Source of the DNA: a virus
Direction: 5' to 3' (one strand)
IMG/VR virus record: IMGVR_UViG_3300029955_000008
Location: 33,954 to 97,953 of that record
DNA: 64,000 nucleotides
The notes below the pieces were generated by a model, which was not told where the DNA came from, ran no database searches, and was given only the letters and a program-made list of their open reading frames with translations. The position numbers were made by a program, and so were the translations under genes. Numbering within the stretch: position 1 is the first letter of the stretch; every line of letters starts with the position of its first letter. Of the stretch, positions 42,252 to 49,505 are shown piece by piece.

Positions 42252-42785
42252 CTAAGTGTGTTTTACAAAAGTCTTGTTTGACCATTCCAAAAGTTGTTTA
42301 TTCATTTCTTCCAGATTCTTACTTACTTGCTCTTTATGGGCTTCCACGCTCTTCTCGTAGGCTACAACAGCATCTTCTTTAGAGCCCTGTCCCATTACGT
42401 AAAATCCTGGCTTATAGGTATTTAAGTATATTTTAATATCTTCTAGTCTTTGACTTATGGTGCGACCGTACCAGGTTTCCTCATCGGGAAAAGTCTCTCC
42501 TACCAAGACGGCAATTATTTTGTCATCGCTGACTCCATTATCGTCGCAGTAAAGAATGCTATGGATCTCAGCATCAACCTCGGCTAATGGGGCGATGGCG
42601 TCGAAACTTAAAACAAAGATATCAGCGGCGTCGGTATCGGCGCTTAAAGAACCAGGTATAAATCCATAGTTGTCCGGAACGGTTTGGTTAAGAGGTCGGT
42701 CTAGCCTAAGTCGTCCCGTTGTCTTATCGACTTCGTATTTATATCTGGAACCCCGTGGAATCTCCACCACCATCTTAACTTTCAT
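42252..42785 (-). CDS. ppa: Inorganic pyrophosphatase, family I
   Basis: 177 residues from ATG 42785, which has GAGG upstream; the longer reading lacks support. VVEIPRGSRYKYEVDKTTG is the family's substrate-binding start, then VPDNYGFIPGSLS and a DTDAAD variant of DxDPxD (metal ligands), followed by DDNGVSDDKIIAV. It hydrolyses PPi to phosphate. Phage copies are unusual; here it would pull DNA synthesis, dUTPase and MazG-type reactions forward. The C-terminal helices (YEKSVEAHKEQVSKN) are typical. Confidence 0.85.
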   Translation of the reverse strand: MKVKMVVEIPRGSRYKYEVDKTTGRLRLDRPLNQTVPDNYGFIPGSLSADTDAADIFVLSFDAIAPLAEVDAEIHSILYCDDNGVSDDKIIAVLVGETFPDEETWYGRTISQRLEDIKIYLNTYKPGFYVMGQGSKEDAVVAYEKSVEAHKEQVSKNLEEMNKQLLEWSNKTFVKHT

Positions 42786-42876
42786 CTTCGACCTCATCTG
42801 GCATGGGGAACATAAACACTGCGGTTCCCAAAACGCCGATCTCAAACAGCACAAATGCTAGAGTTGCTGTGTTCAT
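42775..42876 (-). CDS. Short single-helix membrane peptide
   Basis: 33 residues: one hydrophobic helix (TLAFVLFEIGVLGTAVFMF) and an acidic tail. The start overlaps the upstream stop (ATGA) and its end overlaps the pyrophosphatase start, a coupling pattern seen all along this strand. Function unknown. Confidence 0.5.
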   Translation of the reverse strand: MNTATLAFVLFEIGVLGTAVFMFPMPDEVEDES

Positions 42877-43070
42877 GCGTCACCCAGGACGACATCTAAT
42901 TCTTTTGCGGCGACAGCGACGGCTTTTCCGGCCTCTTGATTTCCACGATTGCTCATATACCAGCGCTGCGCCGAACGGAGGGCTCTGGCGGCATTGGTCA
43001 GGGCTTCCAGTTTAGCTTCTGCCTTTGCTAATTCTTCTCTGAGATCTTGTACGACATAATCTTCACCCAT
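42873..43070 (-). CDS. Coiled-coil small protein
   Basis: 65 residues from ATG 43070, with AAGGGG five bases upstream (inside the 3' remnant of the gene split by TnpB). Almost entirely helical and Ala-rich (LREELAKAEAKLEALTNAAR). It may be a chaperone or regulatory coiled coil; not recognised. Confidence 0.55.
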   Translation of the reverse strand: MGEDYVVQDLREELAKAEAKLEALTNAARALRSAQRWYMSNRGNQEAGKAVAVAAKELDVVLGDA

Positions 43071-43072
43071 AA

Positions 43073-43152
43073 TCACCCCTTAAAATTTTTAACCATCTTA
43101 TTAAGAAAAACTCTGGCCTCGTGTCCGCTTCTAAATTCTAACCTCAGGTACG
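43073..43152 (-). pseudogene. 3' part of a small gene interrupted by the TnpB element
   Basis: In frame this reads YLRLEFRSGHEARVFLNKMV KNFKG and a stop, with no start of its own. Joined directly to the 5' part at 44401-44466 it gives a continuous 47-residue protein with no stop, so the TnpB element most likely split it. The RBS of the next gene lies inside it. Confidence 0.5.
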
Positions 43153-43290
43153 AAAGATTTCGGTGTCATCGTGACACCGTTGCTTTCACGGCACCTGATC
43201 GCTTTTTGACCGTAGTCAAAATGCTAGCCGTTCCCTTCAGAGCTATGTTCTTTGCCGCATTTACGTCGGCATGGAACGCGCTTTTACACG
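43131..43290 (-). ncRNA. Predicted omega (right-end) RNA of TnpB
   Basis: TnpB guide RNAs derive from the tnpB 3' end plus the right end of the element and end in a guide from flanking DNA. Here the hairpin at 43161-43179 spans the tnpB stop. The sequence beyond it in the minus sense, starting near 43150 (TACCTGAGGTTAGAATTT), would be the guide. The 5' end of the RNA cannot be set from sequence. Confidence 0.4.
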
Positions 43291-44251
43291 CGGTACAACT
43301 AAATGTACCATTCGTTCTACTCCGCTTGTCTACGTGGTTACAACTGGAACAGGTTTGACTAGTATATGCTGGATTTACTGTCCATACAAACACTTGTTCT
43401 TCCTGTGCTATTTGCTCACAACGACTTGCAAAGTAAGTTCTCGCCCACCCCTGAAGCTTTCCGCTTCGGAGATTGGCGATCACTTTTGGGTCTTCAACTA
43501 CTAGATTCCACCCGTTTAGCTGTGCGACGCGCACCGCTCGACGGGCTTCAACATCAAGTATTTGTTTTAAATTTGTTTTAGTAGAATCGGATTTAAAGTG
43601 TTGGCCTTTTAGATTAGCTTGTCTTTGGCGTTCCGCTTTTTTAAGTCTTTGTTTTTTAATAACAACTGAGGTGTTCTGGCCAACATAGCCGTCACTACGA
43701 GCGACAGAATTACGATAGCCGACATCACAGCCCAGGCTTTGTTTCTTAGGGTGTGCTTTTTCAACTTCTTTTTGAACAAAGACTAAGGCATAGAATTTGC
43801 CGTTCTTATCTTTTACGAATTCACAAACAGGGTTGAGCGCGTAACCGCGCTTTAACCACTGATTTAATCTTTTATGACTTTTTACGGGAAGTAAGGTTTT
43901 TTTATTACTAAATTGGCTCTCAACTTTTAACCAATAGTCGAAGATAGAATCTTTTGAGACTTCGATGGCTGCTGGGCAGCCAATGAAAGCTATTTTAGGA
44001 ACGTTGGATTTATTATCGGTAGCCTTAGTTGCCGCACGGTGTGCGGCTAAGATGTTTCTAGCACGATGCTGGGCTTTGTTAGCAAGTCCTCCCATACCCG
44101 AAGTACTCAATGCCGCGCCATGGGGCGCAAAATAGAGTTGAGTTACAAAGTGTTGGGCATAAAGCAAATGTTTTTCATAGGTATACCTGGCCGCGTCGAG
44201 TTTCGACACGTTGGGGAAGATCGCTAGTTTTAAAGCTCTAGTAACTAACAT
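43166..44251 (-). CDS. tnpB: TnpB RNA-guided nuclease (IS200/IS605 OrfB)
   Basis: 361 residues. RuvC residues are complete: Asp176 (GCDVGYRNSVA), Glu253 (VVEDPKVIANLR) and Asp329 (FHADVNAAKN). A four-Cys zinc ribbon (Cys301, 304, 319, 322) lies between the last two, as expected. TnpB uses an omega RNA from its 3' end to cut target DNA next to a short motif, aiding retention of the element. A TTGACT/TAGGCT promoter ends six bases before the ATG. Its codon use and intact residues suggest an active protein. Confidence 0.9.
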   Translation of the reverse strand: MLVTRALKLAIFPNVSKLDAARYTYEKHLLYAQHFVTQLYFAPHGAALSTSGMGGLANKAQHRARNILAAHRAATKATDNKSNVPKIAFIGCPAAIEVSKDSIFDYWLKVESQFSNKKTLLPVKSHKRLNQWLKRGYALNPVCEFVKDKNGKFYALVFVQKEVEKAHPKKQSLGCDVGYRNSVARSDGYVGQNTSVVIKKQRLKKAERQRQANLKGQHFKSDSTKTNLKQILDVEARRAVRVAQLNGWNLVVEDPKVIANLRSGKLQGWARTYFASRCEQIAQEEQVFVWTVNPAYTSQTCSSCNHVDKRSRTNGTFSCTACKSAFHADVNAAKNIALKGTASILTTVKKRSGAVKATVSR

Positions 44252-44257
44252 CGTTTA

Positions 44258-44286
44258 AGCCTATCCTATCTATTTTGAAAAGTCAA
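44258..44286 (-). promoter_or_regulatory. sigma70-like promoter of tnpB
   Basis: TTGACT (44281-44286), 17-base spacer, TAGGCT (44258-44263) on the minus strand; the ATG at 44251 is six bases downstream of the -10. Confidence 0.55.
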
Positions 44287-44376
44287 GCAAATAATTAAAA
44301 TCTTTCATTGGCGACCCGTCCGGTGGTCGCCTAACACGTACCCCTCTGCTGCGCAGCCTGGGTACTGTAGGAAAGC

Positions 44377-44466
44377 CTATGATTCATTTAACAGGCTTTC
44401 ATCGAACTGCTTAGAAGCACTATATAGGGCCAGGGCATTTCTGATAAATATCTGTCTTTTGGTCAT
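44377..44466 (-). pseudogene. 5' part of a small gene interrupted by the TnpB element
   Basis: Reads MTKRQIFIRNALALYSASKQ FD, then element sequence and a stop after 29 codons. It has its own promoter (44478-44506) but no SD, and the ATG is about 11 bases from the -10. With the 3' part at 43073-43152 it rebuilds a 47-residue helical, basic protein. Confidence 0.5.
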
Positions 44467-44477
44467 CTTATGTACGA

Positions 44478-44506
44478 TACTATCACTTTACGATAGTTTC
44501 TGTCAA
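44478..44506 (-). promoter_or_regulatory. sigma70-like promoter before the split gene
   Basis: TTGACA (44501-44506) with ATAGTA or TAGTAT 17-18 bases away on the minus strand. It sits over the 3' end of the aminotransferase gene. An ACTATCG/CGATAGT-type inverted repeat lies in the spacer. Confidence 0.5.
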
Positions 44507-45421
44507 GGAAAAGTTCCTCACCCTGGTCACAAACTCCGAAAAATCGTCATCCGTGCATCCCATATTGAGTCTAATCCATTCATTGGTCGATCCAAAGGCT
44601 TCTCCGCCGATACCCGTAACCCCGGCCTTGGCGAAATACTCGGCACGCTTCTCCCACAAGAAAATGCCATCCCTAACCTGAAAGCCTAGATCGCCTAAGA
44701 TCTTCCACCTGTAGTTCATAACAGCCCGACCTAGCTCCATAACGTTGACATCGCTTACCCAATGGTGTATAAGTACCTGGTAGGCTTTGTTCTGGGCTTC
44801 AATGCTGACACCACAGGTCTGGTATTCGATGAACTTCCGCATCTTGGCGGCGACTTCGGGGTCTTTAACCAAAGCCCATCCCAGGCGAGTGCTGGCGTGG
44901 CCCGTGGCCTTGGATAGGCTAAACACCATTAAGTCCTTGTCGGTCTTCATAGCATCGCCGGTTCTAAAATATTGTTGCCAATTATAACAATAATCATAGA
45001 TAGTCGGGATCTTTGAACCCAACCTCTGCAGCCATTCTCCATCGGGGTTGTTTGGGCAGGTTGCGATTTCAACATCGGCGTTTTCATAATTTCGGACAAA
45101 ATTGGCGCCTGCCATGTTTGCCATATCGGGGAAACGCATGAAATATGGGGGTGAAGCGTATACATGTTTGGCGCCTAAAGCACTAATCGCCGCCTGAATG
45201 ACCTGCGTGGCACCATTGGCTATCACGATTTCGTGGTCCGTCGCATGGGGTCCAAACACGTTTTGTTCTTTGTAATGCAACATACGGATGGCTTGGATGA
45301 GTTCGGGTAGGACAATTGCGTATGATAAATCCTTATCCAAGGCGTGCGTCATGGGTGGCAGATTCTTCCAGAACGGATATAAAAAGTAGGTGTTACCCCA
45401 GCCGAGTTCTAGTGTGTTCAT
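44483..45421 (-). CDS. Alliinase/TAA1-like PLP-dependent aminotransferase
   Basis: 312 residues, fold-type I. Key parts: GWGNTYFL start, GATQVIQAAISALGA (cofactor loop, residues 70-84), CPNNPDGEW (Asn125 region), IYDYCYNW (Asp143) and SLSKATGHASTRLGWAL with Schiff-base Lys171 and Arg179. The CPNNPDGE and SKxTGHA(G/S)xRxGWA patterns are those of the alliinase C-terminal family, which includes plant tryptophan and stilbene-side aminotransferases. It lacks the N-terminal EGF domain. A role in amino-acid metabolism or base modification is conceivable; substrate unknown. Confidence 0.75.
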   Translation of the reverse strand: MNTLELGWGNTYFLYPFWKNLPPMTHALDKDLSYAIVLPELIQAIRMLHYKEQNVFGPHATDHEIVIANGATQVIQAAISALGAKHVYASPPYFMRFPDMANMAGANFVRNYENADVEIATCPNNPDGEWLQRLGSKIPTIYDYCYNWQQYFRTGDAMKTDKDLMVFSLSKATGHASTRLGWALVKDPEVAAKMRKFIEYQTCGVSIEAQNKAYQVLIHHWVSDVNVMELGRAVMNYRWKILGDLGFQVRDGIFLWEKRAEYFAKAGVTGIGGEAFGSTNEWIRLNMGCTDDDFSEFVTRVRNFSLTETIVK

Positions 45422-45543
45422 GGGATCCCCTTAAGAAGTCGAAAGCTGAGGCAGGTCGAACAAAGATTATCTCGGTAGACAACAATCAGACCGCATTGAA
45501 AACACCAGGCAACTTCTTCGTCTTTGAGTAAACGGAATATCAT
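45418..45543 (-). CDS. Tiny zinc-ribbon protein
   Basis: 41 residues with CFQC and CSTC pairs about 14 residues apart (residues 14-31), a minimal ribbon. GGAG precedes the ATG, and both ends overlap neighbours by four bases. An AATCTTTG string inside it is coding and is not counted as a motif copy. Confidence 0.6.
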   Translation of the reverse strand: MIFRLLKDEEVAWCFQCGLIVVYRDNLCSTCLSFRLLKGIP

Positions 45544-45992
45544 ACGCTCTCCTTATTTTTCAAATACTCAACAATCCTTTTCCATTCTTCCTCGGATCTA
45601 GTCCTATCAAAATGGATAAACTTCCCAGGAAAGGTCTCCCATCTCCTGTCGTCATCGATGAGATAGTCACCTCTTAGAAGGTTCTTGTCGGTAACAATGC
45701 ACATTCTTTTTACAAGTTCTGGGAAATGTTCTCTCACCCAACCCACCTTTTCTGATGGCGAATAATCGGTCTTCGTTGTATGCTTGGTTCCAATATAGAC
45801 TTCGAGTCTTGGGTTGTCTAATAAAGCTTGAACACCTTCTTTGGCACCTGGCAGTACTTTTAGATTGCGAAAAAACCCAGGCTCGAACATCTCGGGCGGA
45901 TCTTTAATATGAACAGCAATGGCACCGTCGAAATCGGCGCAAACTCCATCAAGGTCAATGAAAACGATTTTCTTTCTAGGTTGGGACTTCAT
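45540..45992 (-). CDS. 5'(3')-deoxyribonucleotidase-like HAD protein
   Basis: 150 residues. Motif I VFIDLDGVCADFD (Asp13/Asp15), cap region, motif II YIGTKHTTKTDY, motif III Lys near KVGWVREHF, motif IV GDYLIDDD. This is the NT5C/dNT arrangement that removes the phosphate from dNMPs. In phages it can balance pools after host DNA breakdown or set up base replacement. Overlaps both neighbours by four bases. Confidence 0.8.
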   Translation of the reverse strand: MKSQPRKKIVFIDLDGVCADFDGAIAVHIKDPPEMFEPGFFRNLKVLPGAKEGVQALLDNPRLEVYIGTKHTTKTDYSPSEKVGWVREHFPELVKRMCIVTDKNLLRGDYLIDDDRRWETFPGKFIHFDRTRSEEEWKRIVEYLKNKESV

Positions 45993-46558
45993 GTTTTCTC
46001 CCTAAGCTTTTCCAACAGTTTCAAGTAAATCCTAAAAGTATTTTCGGCATCATCTCTTGCGTTATGTTTTTGTCCTTGAAACTTGAGACCCAGTTTGGTC
46101 ATGCTTTTAGCTAAACCACCCGCAACCTGTCTACCGTTAATAAGTCTCCAGGATACAAACAAAGTCTTGGCGTCAATCCAGCGGCGTCCAAAACACCAAT
46201 CAAACTGTAGACCTTCCTGTTTAAGTTGATTTCCTAGTTCCTGGGTGTCGCCTCCGCCCCAGGTTATCGCGTTTACAAAGGATCCGTGTTTTTCATGGAT
46301 GGCTTTTAATTCGTTGTAAGCGTCTTCCAAGGTACCAGCGCCGTCTACATCGGATTGTTTGATTTTAGTGAGTTCCGTGATCACGGGATTAAGTTCTTCA
46401 TTGGGGTTTACGAATACGTGGAATCGTTCCAAGATCTCTCCGGTCTGTATATTACCAACAACGGCGCCAACAGAAATGATCTTCTGGGACGGCTGGTTCA
46501 TCTCCAGATCCAAAGAAGTAAAAATGACGATGGGTTCCATGACTTTCTGATTCTTCAT
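45989..46558 (-). CDS. DEDDh 3'-5' exonuclease
   Basis: 189 residues. Exo I TSLDLEMN (Asp17/Glu19), Exo II around WGGGDTQEL (Asp104) and Exo III HNARDDAENTF (His165, Asp169). The fold is that of DnaQ-like and exoribonuclease enzymes; lack of polymerase parts makes it a stand-alone nuclease for RNA or DNA ends. It could process nucleic acid in concert with the deoxynucleotidase directly downstream. Confidence 0.85.
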   Translation of the reverse strand: MKNQKVMEPIVIFTSLDLEMNQPSQKIISVGAVVGNIQTGEILERFHVFVNPNEELNPVITELTKIKQSDVDGAGTLEDAYNELKAIHEKHGSFVNAITWGGGDTQELGNQLKQEGLQFDWCFGRRWIDAKTLFVSWRLINGRQVAGGLAKSMTKLGLKFQGQKHNARDDAENTFRIYLKLLEKLREKT

Positions 46559-47106
46559 TTTCTCTTCCCGGACAAATCTTTCTTTGTCTTTTCCTTATGA
46601 CAGGTATAGCAGATGGCCTGGTGATTGTCAAGTCCTAAAGATGGTCCACCCTTACTAATTGCAAGTACATGATCTACTTCTGGTTTTCTTTCCTTTGGGA
46701 CCATTTTCTTAAGTCGTTTGAAATAATACCAAGGCAAGCTTTCCAATTCGAAAGTGGCCCTATGTCTAATCATATCCTTTTCTCTCATTGATTCCAAAAA
46801 TGGGAAGTAGTCGAATTGGCAACACAAACATTTCCAGTCCTGTCTATGTAAAAGCATACCTAGAGCATCTTCTTTTTGTGGATAGAAGGTAGCCATAGCA
46901 GACGTAGAGCAGTTCTTAGAACAATACTTTTGGTTCCCATGAAAAATCTCTGTAATGGCGCACCAAGCGCAAAATTTCTTTGGCTTACCTAACTTATTTA
47001 GTTCTTCAAGTCTTATGGGTTTAATAGAATCAAGGTTGTGGGATCTGTGTGTAGTTGATTTGATCAGTTCCTCAACTTTGGGATTACCTGAAGGAACGTA
47101 TTTCAT
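46555..47106 (-). CDS. HNH endonuclease with zinc motifs
   Basis: 183 residues from ATG 47106 (ATGA overlap with the upstream gene). Cys pairs CAWC and CSKNC (residues about 46-65) form a first zinc site, CLCC a second. The HNH core is EVDHVLAISKGGPSLGLDNHQAICYTCHKEK near the end (His, Asn, His). It may be a homing enzyme or a nicking nuclease for phage DNA packaging or host DNA breakdown. Confidence 0.8.
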   Translation of the reverse strand: MKYVPSGNPKVEELIKSTTHRSHNLDSIKPIRLEELNKLGKPKKFCAWCAITEIFHGNQKYCSKNCSTSAMATFYPQKEDALGMLLHRQDWKCLCCQFDYFPFLESMREKDMIRHRATFELESLPWYYFKRLKKMVPKERKPEVDHVLAISKGGPSLGLDNHQAICYTCHKEKTKKDLSGKRK

Positions 47107-47585
47107 TTCTTGGCGTCGCACTTCTCGCAATAATCGAACCGGGAAGTGAACCCCTCATAAGTCTTCCAAGAATGAAGACACTGTTTTACAATCTTTTCAT
47201 CGATAGCAATGTGCCAATTAATGCCATCACTATAAAATTTGACGGGCTCGTATTGGTTAATTCCGTGCATCGCATATCTCATAGAGTCTAAATAATGTGC
47301 TTTGTCAATACTATCTACAATAGATTTTAAGGCGCCTTGGATGTCAATGGGCTCAACTTCTTCCAAATCTTCCTCTTTGCAATCTATTTTAGCGTATCTC
47401 TTTCCCATGTACGTACCTACCTGGTCACTGAAATCCCAATAATCTTCTTCCACAGCAACGGTATATTTTGTTTTGTGGCCATTCGTTTTGCTATAACTGA
47501 AATTGCATGCTACAACCATACCTTCTTTATTTACAGTTTTAACAAAAACTTCTTCATTACACGAAAACTTAAAAGGATTGCTCAT
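47103..47585 (-). CDS. Hypothetical protein with C-terminal CxxC
   Basis: 160 residues from ATG 47585 with GGGGAG. The N-terminal half is beta (SCNEEVFVKTVNKEGMVVAC); the C-terminus ends CLHSWKTYEGFTSRFDYCEKC, a possible zinc finger. Coupled at both ends by four-base overlaps. Unknown role. Confidence 0.55.
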   Translation of the reverse strand: MSNPFKFSCNEEVFVKTVNKEGMVVACNFSYSKTNGHKTKYTVAVEEDYWDFSDQVGTYMGKRYAKIDCKEEDLEEVEPIDIQGALKSIVDSIDKAHYLDSMRYAMHGINQYEPVKFYSDGINWHIAIDEKIVKQCLHSWKTYEGFTSRFDYCEKCDAKK

Positions 47586-47794
47586 CGTTTCTCCCCACAC
47601 ATAGCCGAAAATTGTCGGTCGGCGTATTTTTTAATCCAAATCAGACATTCACCCGATTTCCCATAAATCTCTCCGCACCTCCGTTGTGCGTATACCAATT
47701 CCTTCTGGTCCTCTGCGTTCCAAGGCAGCTTGGACGTATTGACGATCTTAGGCTGCGGGCACGACAAAGTCAAGAGAATAAAGGCGGCGATCAT
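47582..47794 (-). CDS. Small lipoprotein or secreted Cys-rich protein
   Basis: 70 residues: hydrophobic start and lipobox LTLSC (Cys12), then a mature part with RRCGEIYGKSGECLIWIKKY and a Cys near the end. Phage lipoproteins with RRCxExYxxSxC patterns are widespread. It is probably in the periplasm-facing membrane leaflet and may act against superinfection. Confidence 0.6.
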   Translation of the reverse strand: MIAAFILLTLSCPQPKIVNTSKLPWNAEDQKELVYAQRRCGEIYGKSGECLIWIKKYADRQFSAMCGEKR

Positions 47795-47934
47795 TCTCCA
47801 CCCTTTACCAACTTAAGTCTGCTCTTCTTCTTAGCTTTGGCACGCTTCTTGCGTTCAATAGTCAAAACAGACGCTGCGATTAACGCGAACATCCCAACAT
47901 AGACGGCTGCGACGATCCAGTCAATAGCGGTCAT
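47791..47934 (-). CDS. Single-helix membrane peptide with basic tail
   Basis: 47 residues: one membrane helix (IDWIVAAVYVGMFALIAASV) and a Lys/Arg-rich cytoplasmic tail (ERKKRAKAKKKSRLKLV). ATG overlaps the upstream stop by one base. Function unknown. Confidence 0.55.
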   Translation of the reverse strand: MTAIDWIVAAVYVGMFALIAASVLTIERKKRAKAKKKSRLKLVKGGE

Positions 47935-48326
47935 TATGGATACCATTCCGACCCATCCGGCTGTTTGCCCGGTTTCTTCTTTGGTTTCTTTGGTTTCTTG
48001 CCCTTCTTCTTAACTTTCTTCTTAGTCTTATCAAGAGTTTTCCTGGCGGCTTTGAGCATTTCTTCTGGTGCTGGTTTCATTACTTTACTCATGGCTACCC
48101 ACGTCGCCTCGTCGGCCTCAAATCTGGCCTTAACGCAATCTCCGCAATCGCAATTGACCACCATCTGCTGAATCCCAACCCCGTCATATACAAACTTTTC
48201 AATCTGCTCTGATTCTTTCTTGATGTCAACCTTCCTCTCCTCCGCCTTAATCGACTCCCAGACCGTCAATGCGGCTAAAACGACAATAGCCAAAAGTATA
48301 GATATTCCAAAAATGTTTTGCCACAT
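47934..48326 (-). CDS. Membrane-anchored lysine-rich protein
   Basis: 130 residues from ATG 48326 (a TTG two codons earlier is possible). An N-terminal helix (IFGISILLAIVVLAALTVW) is followed by a CDCGDC motif around residue 60, and a very Lys/Pro-rich tail (KKVKKKGKKPKKPKKKPGK), able to bind nucleic acid or acidic partners. Not recognised. Confidence 0.55.
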   Translation of the reverse strand: MWQNIFGISILLAIVVLAALTVWESIKAEERKVDIKKESEQIEKFVYDGVGIQQMVVNCDCGDCVKARFEADEATWVAMSKVMKPAPEEMLKAARKTLDKTKKKVKKKGKKPKKPKKKPGKQPDGSEWYP

Positions 48327-48328
48327 AG

Positions 48329-48910
48329 TCAATCCCGTAATCGTCTCCCGTGTTTCATAAGGATTCCATACAATCTGCGCTCATCCCTCTGCTGTTGCCA
48401 TTCCTCAATCGTCCAACTAGCTTTAAAGTCATTCATTTCTTGTTCTTTGTCTTCATCAGTTTTTACATTTGGTCTACTTGACTTCATATAAGAACAACCT
48501 TTCTTATCTTCACAAGGTTCAAACCAGATCTTAGATTCTCCCCACTTTATATCATGGTGTCGACGCGATCTATCCGCGTATTCGTCTTTTTTGAGTCTTC
48601 CCGCGAGCTTAATGGCAATCCTCAAGGCTTGGAGATCCTTTTCTTCTTGATAGGCGTGGCCATTGAGCAGGGTCTTTTGGAGACGGATTAGGAAGTACTC
48701 GATGATGGTGAAGATACTTTGGAAATCGAAGTCCCAGGTCTTCCTTAGGGCATGGTACCACCACTGAAAACCTCGTTTGATTTCAAAGACGGGCTTCCCA
48801 AAGAGTCGCCAAGACCAGTCGTAGTAGAAATCCCCAATAGGAGACATCAACCACCAACTGTAGAGTTTTGAATGTTCTTTGGGTTCTTTGAGAGCTTTTG
48901 AATTAAACAC
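48329..48910 (-). CDS. Trp-rich hypothetical protein, GTG start
   Basis: 193 residues from a GTG that overlaps the previous stop by one base, with GGAG eight bases upstream. Aromatic N-terminal half (LYSWWLMSPIGDFYYDWSWR) and charged helical C-terminal half. Homologues with this Trp-rich start are common in large phages; function unknown. Confidence 0.55.
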   Translation of the reverse strand: MFNSKALKEPKEHSKLYSWWLMSPIGDFYYDWSWRLFGKPVFEIKRGFQWWYHALRKTWDFDFQSIFTIIEYFLIRLQKTLLNGHAYQEEKDLQALRIAIKLAGRLKKDEYADRSRRHHDIKWGESKIWFEPCEDKKGCSYMKSSRPNVKTDEDKEQEMNDFKASWTIEEWQQQRDERRLYGILMKHGRRLRD

Positions 48911-49242
48911 TATCGCTTCTCCAACGCTCGTTGATCGAAAACATCAAAGAACTCGGTCTCGTGTATATTGCTGCACTCTTCCAAATACACCCAGGCCGCG
49001 TTATAGTTCTTAGTAGCTTGTAGACCTACGACCGTCATTTTCTTACAATTGCTGTTGTAAAAAGTCGCGCCGCTATCATTCTGATTAACTTTAACCGATT
49101 CACCATAATAAAGTTCTTTGTCATCTCCATACCAAGAACGGAAGAAGGTTCCTTTGCCTCTGTGATCTTCTCCGATGGAAATACCTACCGCAAGAAAAAT
49201 ACAAGCTAAGGCAATTCTATGTAAAACTTCTGCTTTATTCAT
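48910..49242 (-). CDS. Hypothetical exported protein
   Basis: 110 residues with a signal-like start (VLHRIALACIFLAVGISIG) followed by a soluble part containing two Cys (NSNCKKM, LEECSN). Probably periplasmic or membrane anchored. Overlaps its neighbours by one base each. Unknown function. Confidence 0.55.
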   Translation of the reverse strand: MNKAEVLHRIALACIFLAVGISIGEDHRGKGTFFRSWYGDDKELYYGESVKVNQNDSGATFYNSNCKKMTVVGLQATKNYNAAWVYLEECSNIHETEFFDVFDQRALEKR

Positions 49243-49505
49243 CAGCTCTCCTTCATCCTTCTCAGGTTACGTTTCTTAAGCTTCTTGGCTTCATTTTTTC
49301 TATTATAGGGCCTATGGAATCCATGATCGACTTGCCACAATCCAATTAGTAAGCCCTGTACATCCCTTGGTCTCATGCCTTCCTTACTAATTATCTTTGC
49401 AAATGACTTCCAAAATTCCTCGGAATTGATATAGGCTAGTTCTTCTCGGTGGGCTAAGTAGATCCCAGTTTGACGATAAATAAAGGATTTAAGTTTTAGA
49501 ATCAT
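49242..49505 (-). CDS. Hypothetical basic protein
   Basis: 87 residues, helical, with a Lys/Arg-rich end (NRKNEAKKLKKRNLRR). No recognised domain. It overlaps the zinc-finger gene upstream by 17 bases. Confidence 0.5.
   Translation of the reverse strand: MILKLKSFIYRQTGIYLAHREELAYINSEEFWKSFAKIISKEGMRPRDVQGLLIGLWQVDHGFHRPYNRKNEAKKLKKRNLRRMKES

Larger units (their letters stand above)
43151..44400 (-). mobile_element. IS200/IS605-type element encoding TnpB only
   Basis: No TnpA transposase gene is seen. The left end (minus-strand sense) begins near 44400 with a hairpin GAAAGCCT/AGGCTTTC (44371-44400). The right end lies near 43151, next to a CGGTGTCA/TGACACCG hairpin (43161-43179). Other hairpins follow the left end (GGCGACC/GGTCGCC and GTACCC/GGGTAC). 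The boundaries were placed where the flanking frames join and are uncertain by a few bases. TTCGAT precedes the left end and may be the target-adjacent motif. Confidence 0.6.

Noticed and set aside
43139-44400. Complete IS with TnpA
   Set aside because: No Y1 transposase (HUH) frame found on either strand within the element.
44280-44480. tRNA-like hairpin array
   Set aside because: Hairpins do not fit a cloverleaf, no T-loop with paired stem; better explained as TnpB element end structures plus a 5' gene fragment.
45462-45474. AATCTTTG resembling the phage motif
   Set aside because: Lies inside the 41-residue zinc-ribbon gene (DNLCSTC codons), so it is coding.
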